A DNA stretch of 64,000 nt from NCBI RefSeq assembly GCF_934307085.1, contig NZ_CAKRCF010000011.1, positions 8,613 to 72,612 on the forward strand, given 5' to 3'. Position 1 is the stretch's first letter, and each line of letters opens with the position of its first letter. Below the pieces are notes generated by a model. The model had not been told where the DNA came from and searched no databases. It saw only the letters and a program-made list of their open reading frames with translations. Shown here one piece after another: positions 44,103 to 54,358 of this stretch. Source of the stretch: an uncultured Anaerobutyricum sp. Lineage in GTDB: Bacteria; Bacillota; Clostridia; Lachnospirales; Lachnospiraceae. The translations under genes were made by a program, and so were the position numbers.

Positions 44103-47100
44103 CTTCAACTTCTTCTCCGCTGTTGCCAGCATCAACTTAATTCGATTGACCTGGTTTACCTCACTTGCTCCTGGATCATAATCGATTGCGACGATATTTG
44201 ATTCTGGATACTTACGGCGAAGTTCCTTAATAACTCCCTTACCAACAACGTGGTTTGGCAGGCAGGCAAATGGTTGTGTACAAACAATATTTGGCGCACC
44301 CTCTTTAATAAGCTCAACCATTTCACCAGTTAGGAACCATCCCTCACCAGTCTGGTTACCAAGGGATACGATTGGTTTTGCGTACTCGGCAAGTTCCTCA
44401 ATGTGGGGTGGTGCAGTAAAACGCTCGCTTCGCTCTAATTCTTTTCGAAGGAAACCACGATAAGCTTCCAGTGCGGAAATTGCCATATTGCATAACTTAG
44501 CAGCTTTTGTAGACTTTCCAAGGTATTCTGCTTTAAAGTTACTGTTGTAGAAGGAGTAGAACATAAAGTCTAATAAGTCCGGCATAACGGCCTCTGCTCC
44601 CTCTTCCTCTAAAAGTTCTACCAGATGGTTGTTTGCGTCTGGAAGGAATTTTACAAGGATTTCTCCAACGATACCGACACGAGGTTTCTTCTCATTCGTG
44701 ATTGGTAATCTGTCAAAGTCGTGGATGATGCCACGGATATTTTTCTTAAATTCTCCATAACGTGCTTTTTCAAGAGATTTAATACAACGCTTTTTCCATA
44801 CTTCATGTAAATGATTTGCAGAACCTTTTACTTTTTCGTATGGACGTACACGGTAGAGAACGCGCATAAATAAGTCTCCGTAAATAACACCCTGAAGGGC
44901 ACGAACTAAAAGTGCCGGAGTGAATTTAAAACCTTCATTTTTCTCGATTCCCTGTACACTTAAGCTGATAACTGGAATCTGGCCATAACCGTTTTTGGCT
45001 AAGGCACGACGGATAAATCCGATATAGTTTGTTGCACGGCAACCACCACCAGTCTGGGAGATGATAACTGCTGTCTTGTTCAGGTCATATTTGCCAGAAG
45101 TTAAGGCAGTCATAATCTGGCCGACAACGATAAGAGATGGATAGCAGGCATCGTTATTTACATATTTTAATCCAGTATCTACTGCCTGTTTACCCATTTC
45201 TGGTAAAATTTCTACGTTATAGCCGCAGTGGCGGAATGCAGGGGTGAGCAGGTCGAAATGAATTGGGGACATCTGAGGAATCAGAATGGTGTAGTCCTTC
45301 TTCATTTCTTTTGTAAATTCCACTTTTTCGATATTTGCCGGAACAGGATGTGGTTCAATGTGCTTACGGTTTCTGATTTTTACGGCAGCAATCAGAGAAC
45401 GGATACGAATTCTGGCAGCTCCTAAGTTGTTTACCTCGTCAATCTTAAGGACAGTATAAATACGTCCGGAATTGGTCATGATATCATTTACCTGGTCGGT
45501 CGTTACTGCATCAAGACCACAACCGAAAGAGTTAAGCTGAATCACTTCTAACTGCTTGTTTTTCTTTGCGTAGTTTGCAGCAGCGTATAGACGGGAATGA
45601 TACATCCACTGGTCAGAAACGATTAATGGACGTTCTACATGACCTAAGTGACAGATAGAATCTTCACTTAATACGGCGATACCAAAAGAGTTAATCAGTT
45701 CAGGAATACCGTGGTTGATTTCTGGATCAATATGGTAAGGTCGACCACAGAGAACGATACCCATTTTTCCAGTTTCAGCAAGGTAGGCAAGAGTTTCCTC
45801 TCCCTTTGCCTGTACATCTTTTCTTACCTGTGCGGCTTCTTTATAAGCTTCATCTACAGCGTGGTCAATCTCTTCTTTTGTCACATCGAAATGTTTGGAT
45901 AACTCGTCATAAAGACGTACTTTTAAGGCATCCGCATTGTCAAGTGCTAAGAATGGGTTCATAAAAAGAACGTCTGGGTTGCGGAGTTCTTCCATATTAT
46001 TTTTAATGTTTTCTGCATAAGAAGTTACGATAGGGCAGTTGTAATGATTATTGGCACCTTTCATCTGGTCTTCCTCGTAAGGAACGCAAGGATAGAAAAT
46101 GGTATTAATGCCTTTCTTTAACAGCCACATAATATGTCCGTGTGCAATCTTTGCAGGATAACATTCGGATTCGCTTGGAATGGACTCAATACCAAGCTCG
46201 TAAATCTTTCGGGAAGACTTTGGAGAAAGCAATACCCGGAAAGAAAGGTTTGTGAAGAATGTGTACCAGAATGGATAGTTCTCATACATATTCAGTACTC
46301 GTGGAATACCGATGACACCACGTTTGGCTTCATCTGATTTTAGCGCTTTATATCCAAAAATTCGTTTATATTTATATTCGTAAAGGTTTGGTACATGTTC
46401 ATGGTTTTTTTCAAGGCCAAGGCCACGTTCACAACGGTTACCGGAAATGAACTGGCGGTCGTTGTTAAACTTATTGATGGTAAGGATACAGTGGTTGTTA
46501 CATCCCTGACAGCGGCTCATGGAAGTGCTGTATTCTAAGTTAATAATCTCATCAATGGAGAGCATCTGTGTATCTCCAGTTTCTTCCTCACGTTCTCTTG
46601 CGATTAAAGCAGCGCCAAAAGCCCCCATGATACCGGCAATATCAGGGCGAACAGCGTGACAGCCGGAAATACGCTCAAAACTACGAAGTACAGCATCATT
46701 ATAGAAAGTACCACCTTGAACAACGATTTTCTTACCAAGCTGTTTTGGGTCAGTTAATTTGATAACCTTTAATAAAGCGTTACGGATAACGGAGTAAGCA
46801 AGACCGGCAGAAATATCACCAACGCTTGCGCCTTCTTTTTGTGCCTGCTTTACTTTGGAGTTCATAAATACGGTACAACGGGAACCTAAGTCGATTGGAG
46901 ATGGGGCAAACAGTGCAACTTTTGCAAAATCAGCTACAGAATAATTTAAAGATTTTGCGAAAGTCTCAATGAAGGAACCACATCCGGAAGAACAGGCCTC
47001 ATTTAAAAGTACGTTATCAACGGCATGGTTACGAATTTTGATACACTTCATATCCTGTCCACCGATATCTAAAATACAGTCTACATCTGGCTCAAAGAAA

Positions 47101-48317
47101 GCGGCAGCATAGTAATGTGCCATTGTCTCTACTTCGCCGTGGTCAAGTTGCAGAGCGGCCTTGATTAATGCCTCACCATAACCAGTAGAACAGGAACCGG
47201 AAATCTTAGCACTAGGAGGAAGTAGCTCTTTTAATTCTTTCATGGCGCGGATTGTTGTATTTAACGGGCTTCCGTTATTGTTATCGTAGAAACGGTATAA
47301 GAGGGAACCATCTTCGCCAACTAAAGCAAGCTTTGTTGTTGTAGAGCCGGCATCAATACCGAGATAACATTTGCCGCTATAGGTAGCTAAGTTTGCTTTT
47401 TTAACTTTAAACTGATTGTGTTCCTCGATAAATTCATCATATTCTTTTTCATCTTTAAACAGAGGCTCCATACGTTCTACTTCTACAGCAAGCTGAATGT
47501 CGGATTCAAACTCTTTTAAGAGGTCATCTAATGCAAAGGAACATTCTTCCTTTGCGTTTAAAGCCGCACCTTTTGCTGCAAAAAGATGAGAATACGGTGG
47601 ATCAATAATGTGCTCTTCATCTAGATTTAAAGTACGGATAAATGCATTCTTTAATTCTGGCATAAAGTGAAGAGGTCCACCTAAGAAAGCAACATATCCC
47701 TTGATTGGCTTACCGCAGGCAAGACCACTGATTGTCTGGTTTACTACAGCCTGGAAAATAGAAGCGGCAAGGTTTTCCTTTGTTGCACCTTCATTAATTA
47801 ATGGTTGAATATCGGATTTTGCGAAAACGCCACAACGAGCGGCGATTGGATAAAGGGTATCATAATCACGGGCATATTCGTTAAGTCCAGTTGCATCTGT
47901 CTGCAAAAGGCTTGCCATTTGGTCGATGAAAGAACCAGTACCACCGGCACATACACCGTTCATACGCTGTTCAATTCCGTTATTAAAATAAATAATCTTG
48001 GCGTCTTCGCCGCCAAGTTCGATTGCTACGTCTGTTTTTGGTTCATAGTCCTGTAAAGCATTCGCCACGCAGACTACTTCCTGACAGAAAGGAATATGTA
48101 AATATTCTGAAATTGCCATTCCGCCGGAACCAGTTACCGTTGGATGAATTGTGAGATTGCCAAGCTTTTCTCTTGCCTCAGATAATAATGTCTGTAAAGT
48201 TCCTTTAATATTTGCAAAATGTCGTTTGTAATCTGAAAACAGGATATCATGACTCTCATTGATTACGGTTACCTTAACGGTAGTAGAACCAATATCAATA
48301 CCTAATGCGTGCTTCAT
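44091..48317 (-). CDS. Large acyl-CoA dehydratase activase with two ASKHA domains
   Basis: The 1408-residue protein fuses several domains. Residues 1-260 and about 320-580 are two BadF/BadG/BcrA/D (ASKHA) ATPase domains, starting [15 protein letters not shown] and [16 protein letters not shown]. Each has the Cys pair that holds a 4Fe-4S cluster between protomers: [10 protein letters not shown] with ARCGVFAKS, and [10 protein letters not shown] with [10 protein letters not shown] Cys-containing segment ([10 protein letters not shown]) near residue 620 leads to a DUF2229 domain (residues 670-900) and a C-terminal dehydratase-like region with more Cys. Such proteins couple ATP hydrolysis to low-potential electron transfer. 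The actual partner is unknown and may lie within the same chain. Confidence 0.88.
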   Translation of the reverse strand: MKHALGIDIGSTTVKVTVINESHDILFSDYKRHFANIKGTLQTLLSEAREKLGNLTIHPTVTGSGGMAISEYLHIPFCQEVVCVANALQDYEPKTDVAIELGGEDAKIIYFNNGIEQRMNGVCAGGTGSFIDQMASLLQTDATGLNEYARDYDTLYPIAARCGVFAKSDIQPLINEGATKENLAASIFQAVVNQTISGLACGKPIKGYVAFLGGPLHFMPELKNAFIRTLNLDEEHIIDPPYSHLFAAKGAALNAKEECSFALDDLLKEFESDIQLAVEVERMEPLFKDEKEYDEFIEEHNQFKVKKANLATYSGKCYLGIDAGSTTTKLALVGEDGSLLYRFYDNNNGSPLNTTIRAMKELKELLPPSAKISGSCSTGYGEALIKAALQLDHGEVETMAHYYAAAFFEPDVDCILDIGGQDMKCIKIRNHAVDNVLLNEACSSGCGSFIETFAKSLNYSVADFAKVALFAPSPIDLGSRCTVFMNSKVKQAQKEGASVGDISAGLAYSVIRNALLKVIKLTDPKQLGKKIVVQGGTFYNDAVLRSFERISGCHAVRPDIAGIMGAFGAALIAREREEETGDTQMLSIDEIINLEYSTSMSRCQGCNNHCILTINKFNNDRQFISGNRCERGLGLEKNHEHVPNLYEYKYKRIFGYKALKSDEAKRGVIGIPRVLNMYENYPFWYTFFTNLSFRVLLSPKSSRKIYELGIESIPSESECYPAKIAHGHIMWLLKKGINTIFYPCVPYEEDQMKGANNHYNCPIVTSYAENIKNNMEELRNPDVLFMNPFLALDNADALKVRLYDELSKHFDVTKEEIDHAVDEAYKEAAQVRKDVQAKGEETLAYLAETGKMGIVLCGRPYHIDPEINHGIPELINSFGIAVLSEDSICHLGHVERPLIVSDQWMYHSRLYAAANYAKKNKQLEVIQLNSFGCGLDAVTTDQVNDIMTNSGRIYTVLKIDEVNNLGAARIRIRSLIAAVKIRNRKHIEPHPVPANIEKVEFTKEMKKDYTILIPQMSPIHFDLLTPAFRHCGYNVEILPEMGKQAVDTGLKYVNNDACYPSLIVVGQIMTALTSGKYDLNKTAVIISQTGGGCRATNYIGFIRRALAKNGYGQIPVISLSVQGIEKNEGFKFTPALLVRALQGVIYGDLFMRVLYRVRPYEKVKGSANHLHEVWKKRCIKSLEKARYGEFKKNIRGIIHDFDRLPITNEKKPRVGIVGEILVKFLPDANNHLVELLEEEGAEAVMPDLLDFMFYSFYNSNFKAEYLGKSTKAAKLCNMAISALEAYRGFLRKELERSERFTAPPHIEELAEYAKPIVSLGNQTGEGWFLTGEMVELIKEGAPNIVCTQPFACLPNHVVGKGVIKELRRKYPESNIVAIDYDPGASEVNQVNRIKLMLATAEKKLKADL

Positions 48318-48658
48318 GATTAATCAATCATCTCCTTTAGTAAAATGTGTGTTAATGTTGTGTATTAAAATAAGGTAATATAATGTTCAGAATTTATTTG
48401 TAACATTATCAGACGATACATTACTTATAACATATAGCCTGTCACATGAGTCTGAATCACTATATATAGATAAATTTCTCAATATCCAAACCATTATAAA
48501 CGAGTTGAACGCAAAATACAACAAATTTCGAAAAAAAGATATAACAAGAGGAAAATATTTACAAAAAAATAAAGAGGTTTAAAGAGTTTTTAAGGATGAT
48601 GTACCTTTTTCTTTGGCTGTCATATTTTATAATTGAGGAAGAGAAAGGAAGAGCATTT
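48318..48658. other. Divergent AT-rich intergenic region
   Basis: About 340 bp between the activase and the LysM gene. It must carry both promoters. AAGGAG lies on the minus strand before the activase. No strong -35/-10 pair, riboswitch or repeat was recognised. Confidence 0.35.
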
Positions 48659-49030
48659 ATGAGTGAAAAAGTGTATGTAAACATATGCGACAGAAAAAAA
48701 TGTCCCGGTCCGGTATATGCAGTAAAAATAGGAGATACTCTTTATTCCATTGCACAGCAGTATCACTGCCGGGTGAGAGATTTGCTGGATTTAAATCCTT
48801 TTGTAGATATATATAATTTGCAGCCAGGGGAAGAAATTTGTGTGCCAGACTGCAGGGGACAGGGGAAAGTAGATTTTTGGCCTTATGTAGTAAAAGAAGG
48901 GGATACATTAGAAATTATCCTGAAAAATGTTTCAATGACCTTTGAAGAATTAGCAAAGGTAAACCGTATTTTGTATAATCTTACTGTGCCGGCGGGGACG
49001 ATTCTGCTCATCCCTGCAAAAAAAGAATAA
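48659..49030 (+). CDS. LysM-repeat protein without signal peptide
   Basis: The 123-residue protein begins at the ATG at 48659 after GAAAGGAAGA. Two LysM modules are visible: YAVKIGDTLYSIAQQYHCRV... (residues 19-62) and YVVKEGDTLEIILKNVSMTF... (residues 75-120). LysM binds peptidoglycan or chitin-like glycans. Absence of a signal peptide is typical of spore-associated LysM proteins assembled from the mother cell, such as SafA relatives; this link is inference. Confidence 0.82.
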   Translation: MSEKVYVNICDRKKCPGPVYAVKIGDTLYSIAQQYHCRVRDLLDLNPFVDIYNLQPGEEICVPDCRGQGKVDFWPYVVKEGDTLEIILKNVSMTFEELAKVNRILYNLTVPAGTILLIPAKKE

Positions 49031-49080
49031 ATAAAAAAGAAAAGCAGTTAAAAAATAGTAAAAAAATCACAGAAATGCGT

Positions 49081-49109
49081 TTGACAAAGTATTAGATATT
49101 TCTTATAAT
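49081..49109 (+). promoter_or_regulatory. Consensus promoter of the CorA gene
   Basis: TTGACA and TATAAT separated by 17 bp, a perfect consensus. The leader of about 110 nt carries the hairpin at 49135. Confidence 0.85.
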
Positions 49110-49134
49110 AAATTTAAACGGTTTCAGTTATGTA

Positions 49135-49161
49135 AGAGTCCGCGAAACGGACTCTTTCTTT
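49135..49161 (+). terminator. Terminator-like hairpin in the corA leader
   Basis: AGAGTCC pairs with GGACTCT around a 7-nt loop, followed by TTCTTTCGTTTT. It lies some 20 nt after the predicted transcription start and 65 nt before the start codon, so it could attenuate corA. The leader is too short for an M-box riboswitch. Confidence 0.55.
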
Positions 49162-49225
49162 CGTTTTGCCAAGATAGAGAAGATGCAGACTGAGATACGA
49201 TAAACTGTTGAAAGAGGGAAGTCTC

Positions 49226-50164
49226 ATGATAAGAATTTTTAAAACGACCGATTCAGGGATTCGCAAAGTTGCAGTGGCAGAGGAAGGATGCTGGATAGCC
49301 CTTACCAATCCTACGGCAGAAGAACTAAGTACCACAGCAGACCAGTTCAACATTGATGTTGACGATTTAAAAAGCCCCTTGGATGAGGAGGAACGTTCCC
49401 GTATACAGGTGGAGGAAAATTACACATTAATTATCCTGGATATTCCAACAATTGAAGAGCGTAAGGGAAGAGAATACTTCTATACGATACCGTTTGGAAT
49501 TATCTTTACTGATAAATATATATTTACCGTCTGTCTTGTAGACTCACCGGTACTGACCGTATTTATGGATGGAAGAGTGAGGGATTTTTATACGTTTAAG
49601 AGAACTCGTTTCATCTACCAGATGCTTTACCGCAATGCGACAATGTTTCTGCAGTATTTGAAGATTATTGACAAGAAAAGTGATGAAGTGGAGAAGAAGC
49701 TTCATATTTCTCAGAGAAATCAGGAGTTGATTGAGATGCTCGACCTTGAGAAGAGTCTTGTATATTTTACAACTTCTTTGCGAGGTAACGAGGTTGTTCT
49801 TGAGAAGTTGATGCGTAACACTTCCATTCCGCGTTATGAAGATGATGAGGAGTTGCTTGAGGATGTTATTATTGAGAACAAGCAGGCGATTGAGATGGCG
49901 AAGATTTACAGTGATATTTTAAGTGGGACGATGGATGCCTTTGCCTCCGTTATATCAAACAACTTGAATATTGCGATGAAGTTTTTATCCGTTATCACCA
50001 TTGTACTTACCGTACCAACGATTGTTACGAGTGCACTTGGTATGAACGTAGAAGGAATTCCATTTGCCAATAATCCATATGGATTCTGGATTATTGTAGG
50101 AATCTCCCTATTACTGACTTTGATTGCCGGAGCAATCATTGCTAAGAACAAACATTTTAAATAA
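49226..50164 (+). CDS. corA: CorA-family magnesium/divalent cation channel
   Basis: The 312-residue protein starts at the ATG at 49226 after AAGAGGGAAG; a TTG six codons earlier is less likely. It has a long cytoplasmic N-terminal region and two C-terminal membrane segments, with the signature GMN in SALGMNVEGIPF near residue 279 followed by NNPYGFW. CorA forms a pentameric Mg2+ channel. EEERSRIQVEENYTLIILDIP near residue 57 also fits the family. Confidence 0.93.
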   Translation: MIRIFKTTDSGIRKVAVAEEGCWIALTNPTAEELSTTADQFNIDVDDLKSPLDEEERSRIQVEENYTLIILDIPTIEERKGREYFYTIPFGIIFTDKYIFTVCLVDSPVLTVFMDGRVRDFYTFKRTRFIYQMLYRNATMFLQYLKIIDKKSDEVEKKLHISQRNQELIEMLDLEKSLVYFTTSLRGNEVVLEKLMRNTSIPRYEDDEELLEDVIIENKQAIEMAKIYSDILSGTMDAFASVISNNLNIAMKFLSVITIVLTVPTIVTSALGMNVEGIPFANNPYGFWIIVGISLLLTLIAGAIIAKNKHFK

Positions 50165-50179
50165 TTGAATAAGTATGAG

Positions 50180-50200
50180 ACAGCCGGAATTTCCGGCTGT
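50180..50200 (+). terminator. Hairpin after corA
   Basis: ACAGCCGGAA is followed by TTCCGGCTGT, forming a compact stem; the T-run behind it is poor (TCATTTAT). Confidence 0.55.
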
Positions 50201-50231
50201 TCATTTATAAACAAAAATTATTTTATTAAGA

Positions 50232-50288
50232 ATGTACTCTTAGATTCTTTACTGCACTTGCTTTTGCAGTGGATTTTTTATTAGTACA
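50232..50288. repeat. Palindromic repeat I (third family, short copy)
   Basis: TGTACT (50233) pairs with AGTACA (50283), and ACTGCA pairs with TGCAGT inside. The sequence 50232-50277 aligns without gaps to 24577-24622 in repeat J at 37 of 46 positions. It lies 23 bp before the rhomboid-like gene. Confidence 0.6.
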
Positions 50289-50311
50289 TAAAAAAGTTAA
50301 AGGAGGATGCC

Positions 50312-51127
50312 ATGAACTGGCTAGATAAGCTAGAACGTAAACTTGGAAGATATGCGATACGAAATCTGCCGTTGTATATCGTTATACTGTATGCGATAGG
50401 AGCGGTGCTTAATATTATAACAAGGGGTTCTTACTATTATTATGTTGCATTAAACCCGTATATGATACTGCATGGGCAGATTTGGAGACTGCTTGGTTTC
50501 CTTATTGTGCCACCGAATGCAAATCTCATTTTTATTATTTTTGTACTGATGTTTTATTATTCGATTGGAGAATCTCTGGTACAGGTATGGGGAGCCTTCC
50601 GCTTTAATATGTATATCCTGACAGGAATTCTTGCGACAATTGTGGCATCATTTGTTGTATATTTCATTTATCCGTCAACGATGATTTTTATGGATACCTT
50701 TTATTTAAACTTATCCATGTTTTTAGCTTATGCTACAATCTTCCCGGAAATGAAAGTATATCTTTACGCAATTGTTCCGGTAAAGGTAAAATGGATGGCG
50801 TGGCTTGATGTTGCACTTTTAGTTTATAATTTTGTCGTTGGAGGACTTGGCTCGAGAATTGCGATAGTAGTAAGTTTACTAAACTTTCTGCTGTTTTACT
50901 TCTCATCAAGGAATTATAAAAAGGTTTCTCCAAAAGAGATTCACAGAAAGAGAGCATACAGGAAGGCATCATCTGTGGCGTCAAATAAACCATATCGTCA
51001 TAAGTGTGCAGTCTGTGGTAAGACAGAATTAGATGACCCGAATTTAGAATTCCGTTACTGCTCAAAATGCAATGGAAATTATGAATATTGCAATGAACAT
51101 TTATTTACACATACGCATGTAAAATAA
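50312..51127 (+). CDS. Rhomboid-like membrane protein with a C-terminal zinc ribbon, probably non-proteolytic
   Basis: The 271-residue protein has about six hydrophobic segments between residues 15 and 205 and a rhomboid/derlin-like pattern. The rhomboid GxSG block is not found; the nearest equivalent reads LNLSMFLAYA, and the final segment lacks the catalytic His. After a basic linker, residues 226-262 contain CAVCGK, YCSKC and YC, a zinc-ribbon-like set. It is more likely a pseudoprotease that binds membrane proteins. AAGGAGG precedes the ATG. Confidence 0.7.
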   Translation: MNWLDKLERKLGRYAIRNLPLYIVILYAIGAVLNIITRGSYYYYVALNPYMILHGQIWRLLGFLIVPPNANLIFIIFVLMFYYSIGESLVQVWGAFRFNMYILTGILATIVASFVVYFIYPSTMIFMDTFYLNLSMFLAYATIFPEMKVYLYAIVPVKVKWMAWLDVALLVYNFVVGGLGSRIAIVVSLLNFLLFYFSSRNYKKVSPKEIHRKRAYRKASSVASNKPYRHKCAVCGKTELDDPNLEFRYCSKCNGNYEYCNEHLFTHTHVK

Positions 51128-51232
51128 AGCAATATTAAAAGAGTTATATTCTTTAAATAAATCTAAAAAAGGGATGGATAGAATAAAGATATAACATAAG
51201 TTGCAAATAAATCATGACTAGGAGGCGGTCTT

Positions 51233-51553
51233 TTGTTTACAATATCAGAACACATCATAATCGGAGAAACGATTTCCTACGATGAGAAGGGCATATTACG
51301 GGGGGTTCGTCATCCTTTTATATGGAAGAAAGGACTCTGGTATGGTATTACGACTTCCTGTGGGGAAGATACGATCATGTATATCCTTTCTTCAAGAGAG
51401 ATGAGGCAAAAGTTTTATCAGAATAATAATCTTAAACTTTTGGGGCTTGCAGGTTCTATAAAAGAGGCTTATGAAATTGTGTTAAAACTTGTGCAGATGG
51501 GATATAATAGTGATTGTATCTATGAGATGAATGATTATCTGGAGAAGTTTTAA
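51233..51553 (+). CDS. Hypothetical protein, 106 residues
   Basis: A TTG start with GGAGG 7 nt upstream is chosen. The sequence (MFTISEHIIIGETISYDEKG...) is not recognised. It has no membrane segment and is predicted to be alpha/beta. The next gene starts 15 bp after its stop, so it may be the first gene of the ytfI/ytfJ unit. Confidence 0.6.
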   Translation: MFTISEHIIIGETISYDEKGILRGVRHPFIWKKGLWYGITTSCGEDTIMYILSSREMRQKFYQNNNLKLLGLAGSIKEAYEIVLKLVQMGYNSDCIYEMNDYLEKF

Positions 51554-51568
51554 AACAGGAGGAGAAAT

Positions 51569-52651
51569 GTGCTGCATGTATTATTATTACTATTAAAAAT
51601 ACTTGGAATGCTGCTCCTGTTACTTATTGGACTTGTTTTACTTGTGCTGCTGACTCCGATTCGGTATTCTTTTGAACTCGAAAAGGAGGAACAAACGGAA
51701 CCGAAATTTATGGTAAAAATTACCTGGCTGTTCTGGCTTTTTTATTTTAAGACCAGTTACATAGAGAAGGTCTTTGATTACCGGATACGTATACTGGGAC
51801 ATCAGATTGCTGGGAATCAGCCGGAATTTCTTGAAAGGCAGAAAGAACGGCAAAAAAAGAAGGCCCAAAGGGAAAAGGCAAAAAAAGAACGTAAGAAAAA
51901 CAAAGAAGACAGGGAAAAGCAACAGGAAGAAAAATCAGGGAAAACGAACAAGAAGAAACCAGAAGAAGCTGTAAAAGATACACAGGTTATGGTGACAGAG
52001 AAGGAACTGGCTGTGAAGAAAGAACCGGAGGAAGATATTCTTCGGTCAAATATATCAACAGATATACCACAAAGTATGTCGACAGAGGCGCCGGTAGAAG
52101 GCAGAAGTCGAAGTATAGATACAGTTTCTAAACAGGAAGCGGAAGATGCATTTTCTAAAGCGCAATCCGTAGATGTGTCGGAAAGCAAAGAGAAAGACTC
52201 TGGAGATAATAAAAATAGTAAAGGCAAGAAAAAGAATAAAGAAAAGAAACAAAAGAAAGAACCTCCTTTCAAGAAATTGAAAGGCAGAATAAAAAGTTTA
52301 AAAGAGACAAAGTCTAACTTGGATAAGTTACCGTGGCGGGAATGGTTAGAACTGGGGAAAGATATTCTTATCCGTTTTTTTAAACATGTCCTTCCAAGAA
52401 AGCTTGAAGGAAGTATTGCATTTGGTCTTAGTGACCCGGAATATACCGGTTATGTTACGGGCTTAGCTGCTATCTTCTATCCGAAGTATGGAGAATATTT
52501 TTCTTTGTATCCAGATTTTGAAGGGAAGATGTTTGAGGCAAAGTGTAAGGGTAAGGGAAGAATTCGACCAGGATACATGCTTGTTCTGGTAGTTTCCATA
52601 TTAAAAGAAAAAAGTGTAAGAACAATGATTAAAAACATTATTTTAGGTTAA
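51569..52651 (+). CDS. DUF2953 protein (YtfI-like)
   Basis: The 360-residue protein starts at a GTG after AGGAGGAG. A hydrophobic N-terminal anchor (residues 3-30) is followed by a beta segment (RYSFELEKEE), then a long highly charged Lys/Glu linker (about 90-235) and a C-terminal conserved part (ILIRFFKHVLPRKLEGSIAFG, YSLYPDFEGK). DUF2953 proteins usually lie beside ytfJ and are linked to sporulation. The gene is 16 bp before the ytfJ-type gene. Confidence 0.82.
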   Translation: MLHVLLLLLKILGMLLLLLIGLVLLVLLTPIRYSFELEKEEQTEPKFMVKITWLFWLFYFKTSYIEKVFDYRIRILGHQIAGNQPEFLERQKERQKKKAQREKAKKERKKNKEDREKQQEEKSGKTNKKKPEEAVKDTQVMVTEKELAVKKEPEEDILRSNISTDIPQSMSTEAPVEGRSRSIDTVSKQEAEDAFSKAQSVDVSESKEKDSGDNKNSKGKKKNKEKKQKKEPPFKKLKGRIKSLKETKSNLDKLPWREWLELGKDILIRFFKHVLPRKLEGSIAFGLSDPEYTGYVTGLAAIFYPKYGEYFSLYPDFEGKMFEAKCKGKGRIRPGYMLVLVVSILKEKSVRTMIKNIILG

Positions 52652-52667
52652 AACAGGAGGGCATACA

Positions 52668-53108
52668 ATGGATAAACAAAACTTTGATACAACAGTGAAT
52701 TCTTTATTTAGTGGAATGGATCATGTATTATCTTCTAAGACTGTCGTGGGAGAGCCACAGGTTATTGGAGATACGATTATTTTGCCACTTGTAGACATTT
52801 CTTTTGGAATGGGAGCGGGAGCCTTTAATAAAGAAAAAGGAAGCAGTGCCGGAGGCGGAATTGGAGGTAAGATGTCTCCAAGTGCTATTTTAGTTATTCA
52901 TAATGGACAGACAAAGCTTGTAAATATTCGTGATCAGGATGCTGTGACCAAAGTACTTGATATGGTCCCAGATGCTGTGAATAAAGTTGTCTCTATTATT
53001 AAAGGAGATGATACAGAAGACAAGATTGACCCGGAAGTAGAATCTGCTGTGAATAAGGCAGCACAGGCAGAAGAATCTGTTGTAGATGTAGATGGTGCAG
53101 GAATCTAA
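52668..53108 (+). CDS. ytfJ: Sporulation protein YtfJ/GerW family
   Basis: The 146-residue protein has the family pattern VVGEPQVIGDTIILPLVDIS followed by a Gly-rich stretch (FGMGAGAF...SSAGGGIGGKMSP) and AILVIHNGQTKLVNI. GerW/YtfJ proteins localise to the forespore in Bacillus and influence germination. AGGAGG precedes the ATG. The C-terminus is acidic. Confidence 0.88.
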   Translation: MDKQNFDTTVNSLFSGMDHVLSSKTVVGEPQVIGDTIILPLVDISFGMGAGAFNKEKGSSAGGGIGGKMSPSAILVIHNGQTKLVNIRDQDAVTKVLDMVPDAVNKVVSIIKGDDTEDKIDPEVESAVNKAAQAEESVVDVDGAGI

Positions 53109-53301
53109 AAATATGCTTACAAACTTAAGAACAAATCACATATTTTTGGAAGTGTTATAGAAAATCCGTGTGGTTTTGAATTACCAGAAATAAAAAAGTG
53201 AAGATTTTTAAAAGTTTTCCTTGCAATTTGGTTTGATTTCTGATAGTATAGACTCGTTGTAAGTCTGTCAGACTTAAGTATATTCGCGAGGAGGTGCTAT
53301 C

Positions 53302-53487
53302 ATGGCAAGATGCGCTATTTGTGACAAAGGTGCTCATTTCGGTATTAAAGTGAGTCATTCACATAGAAGATCAAACAAAATGTGGAAATCCAACATTAAG
53401 TCTGTAAGAGTGAAAGTGAACGGAGCTTCTAAGAAAATGTATGTTTGTACTTCTTGTTTAAGATCAGGTAAAGTAGAACGTGCGTAG
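53302..53487 (+). CDS. rpmB: 50S ribosomal protein L28
   Basis: The 61-residue basic protein starts MARCAICDKGAHFG and includes VSHSHRRSNKMWKSN and VCTSCLRSGKV. Cys residues C4, C7, C52 and C55 form a zinc-binding C+ version. A strong GAGGAGG site precedes the ATG. A terminator follows. Confidence 0.97.
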   Translation: MARCAICDKGAHFGIKVSHSHRRSNKMWKSNIKSVRVKVNGASKKMYVCTSCLRSGKVERA

Positions 53488-53559
53488 TTTTACTGTCACT
53501 GAGGATAAGAGAAGACTCTAATCTTTGTCCTTACAGGAATGTATGCAGATATGAGTTAA

Positions 53560-53586
53560 GAGGGAATCAGTGATTCCCTCTTTTTT
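53560..53586 (+). terminator. Intrinsic terminator of rpmB
   Basis: GAGGGAATCA pairs with TGATTCCCTC and is followed by TTTTTT. Confidence 0.88.
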
Positions 53587-53594
53587 CTTTTCTG

Positions 53595-53738
53595 TCAAAA
53601 TCGGTCGCAAAACAGCATATATCCAAATAAAATGCTGATGACTAGAATAATAAATTTTACTGCAAAACCGGTAAGGAAGCAACTCAGGAACAGCCCAAAG
53701 GAAAAACAAAAAAGAGCGAATCCGCATAATTTTTTCAT
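53595..53738 (-). CDS. Small membrane protein, 47 residues
   Basis: The sequence starts MKKLCGFALFCFSLGLFLSC, with GGGAG 7 nt upstream of the ATG, and ends YMLFCDRF. Two hydrophobic stretches (residues 4-25 and 27-42) make it a predicted inner-membrane hairpin. I think similar short proteins exist in other Lachnospiraceae, from memory only. It opposes rpmB and stops just beyond the rpmB terminator. Function unknown. Confidence 0.65.
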   Translation of the reverse strand: MKKLCGFALFCFSFGLFLSCFLTGFAVKFIILVISILFGYMLFCDRF

Positions 53739-53918
53739 AAAATCTCCCTGGAGCATGTTTCAGACACGCTCTAATGTTCCTTATAATAATATATGGGAAG
53801 AGGGCTCTTTTGTTTCAGGAGAGGGCGTTTAAAATGGAAGAATTTTATATTTGTGGTTCCAATTTCACCGAAAAGAGGTTATACTATAGAAAACGATAAT
53901 AAAACGGAGGGATAGTAT

Positions 53919-54275
53919 ATGAAGGGACAAATGCACACCGATTTAGGTCAGGTTATTATAGATGAAGAGGTTATTGCAACTTATGCCGGAATTAATGCGA
54001 TTGAGTGCTTTGGTATTGTTGGAATGGCATCTGTGAACGTAAAAGATGGTTTTGCTCAGCTTTTAAAGAGAGACAATGTAAGCAAGGGTGTTCACATCAA
54101 GATAAATGATAACAAGATTTATATAGATTTTCATATTATTGTAGTATATGGTGTGTCTATTGCTACAGTTACAGAGAACTTAATTCAGAATGTAAAGTAC
54201 CGTGTTGAGAAATTTACCGGTATGAGTGTGGAAAAAATTAACATTTATGTAGAGGGAGTTCGCATAGTAGACTAA
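53919..54275 (+). CDS. Asp23/Gls24 family protein (YloU-like)
   Basis: The 118-residue protein shows the family pattern: GQVIIDEEVIATYAGINAIE at the N-terminus, GIVGMASV, and IYIDFHIIVVYGVSI followed by NVKYRVEKFTGM near the C-terminus. Asp23 proteins are linked to envelope and alkaline stress. Gene order rpmB-asp23-fakA-recG is the same as in Bacillus. CGGAGGG precedes the ATG. Confidence 0.93.
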   Translation: MKGQMHTDLGQVIIDEEVIATYAGINAIECFGIVGMASVNVKDGFAQLLKRDNVSKGVHIKINDNKIYIDFHIIVVYGVSIATVTENLIQNVKYRVEKFTGMSVEKINIYVEGVRIVD

Positions 54276-54358
54276 GCGGATTTTCTATTTGAAGAGAATA
54301 TAATACAAATTATAGATGAGAATAGTATAGATAATACAGAGATTAAGGAGGAAATGTT

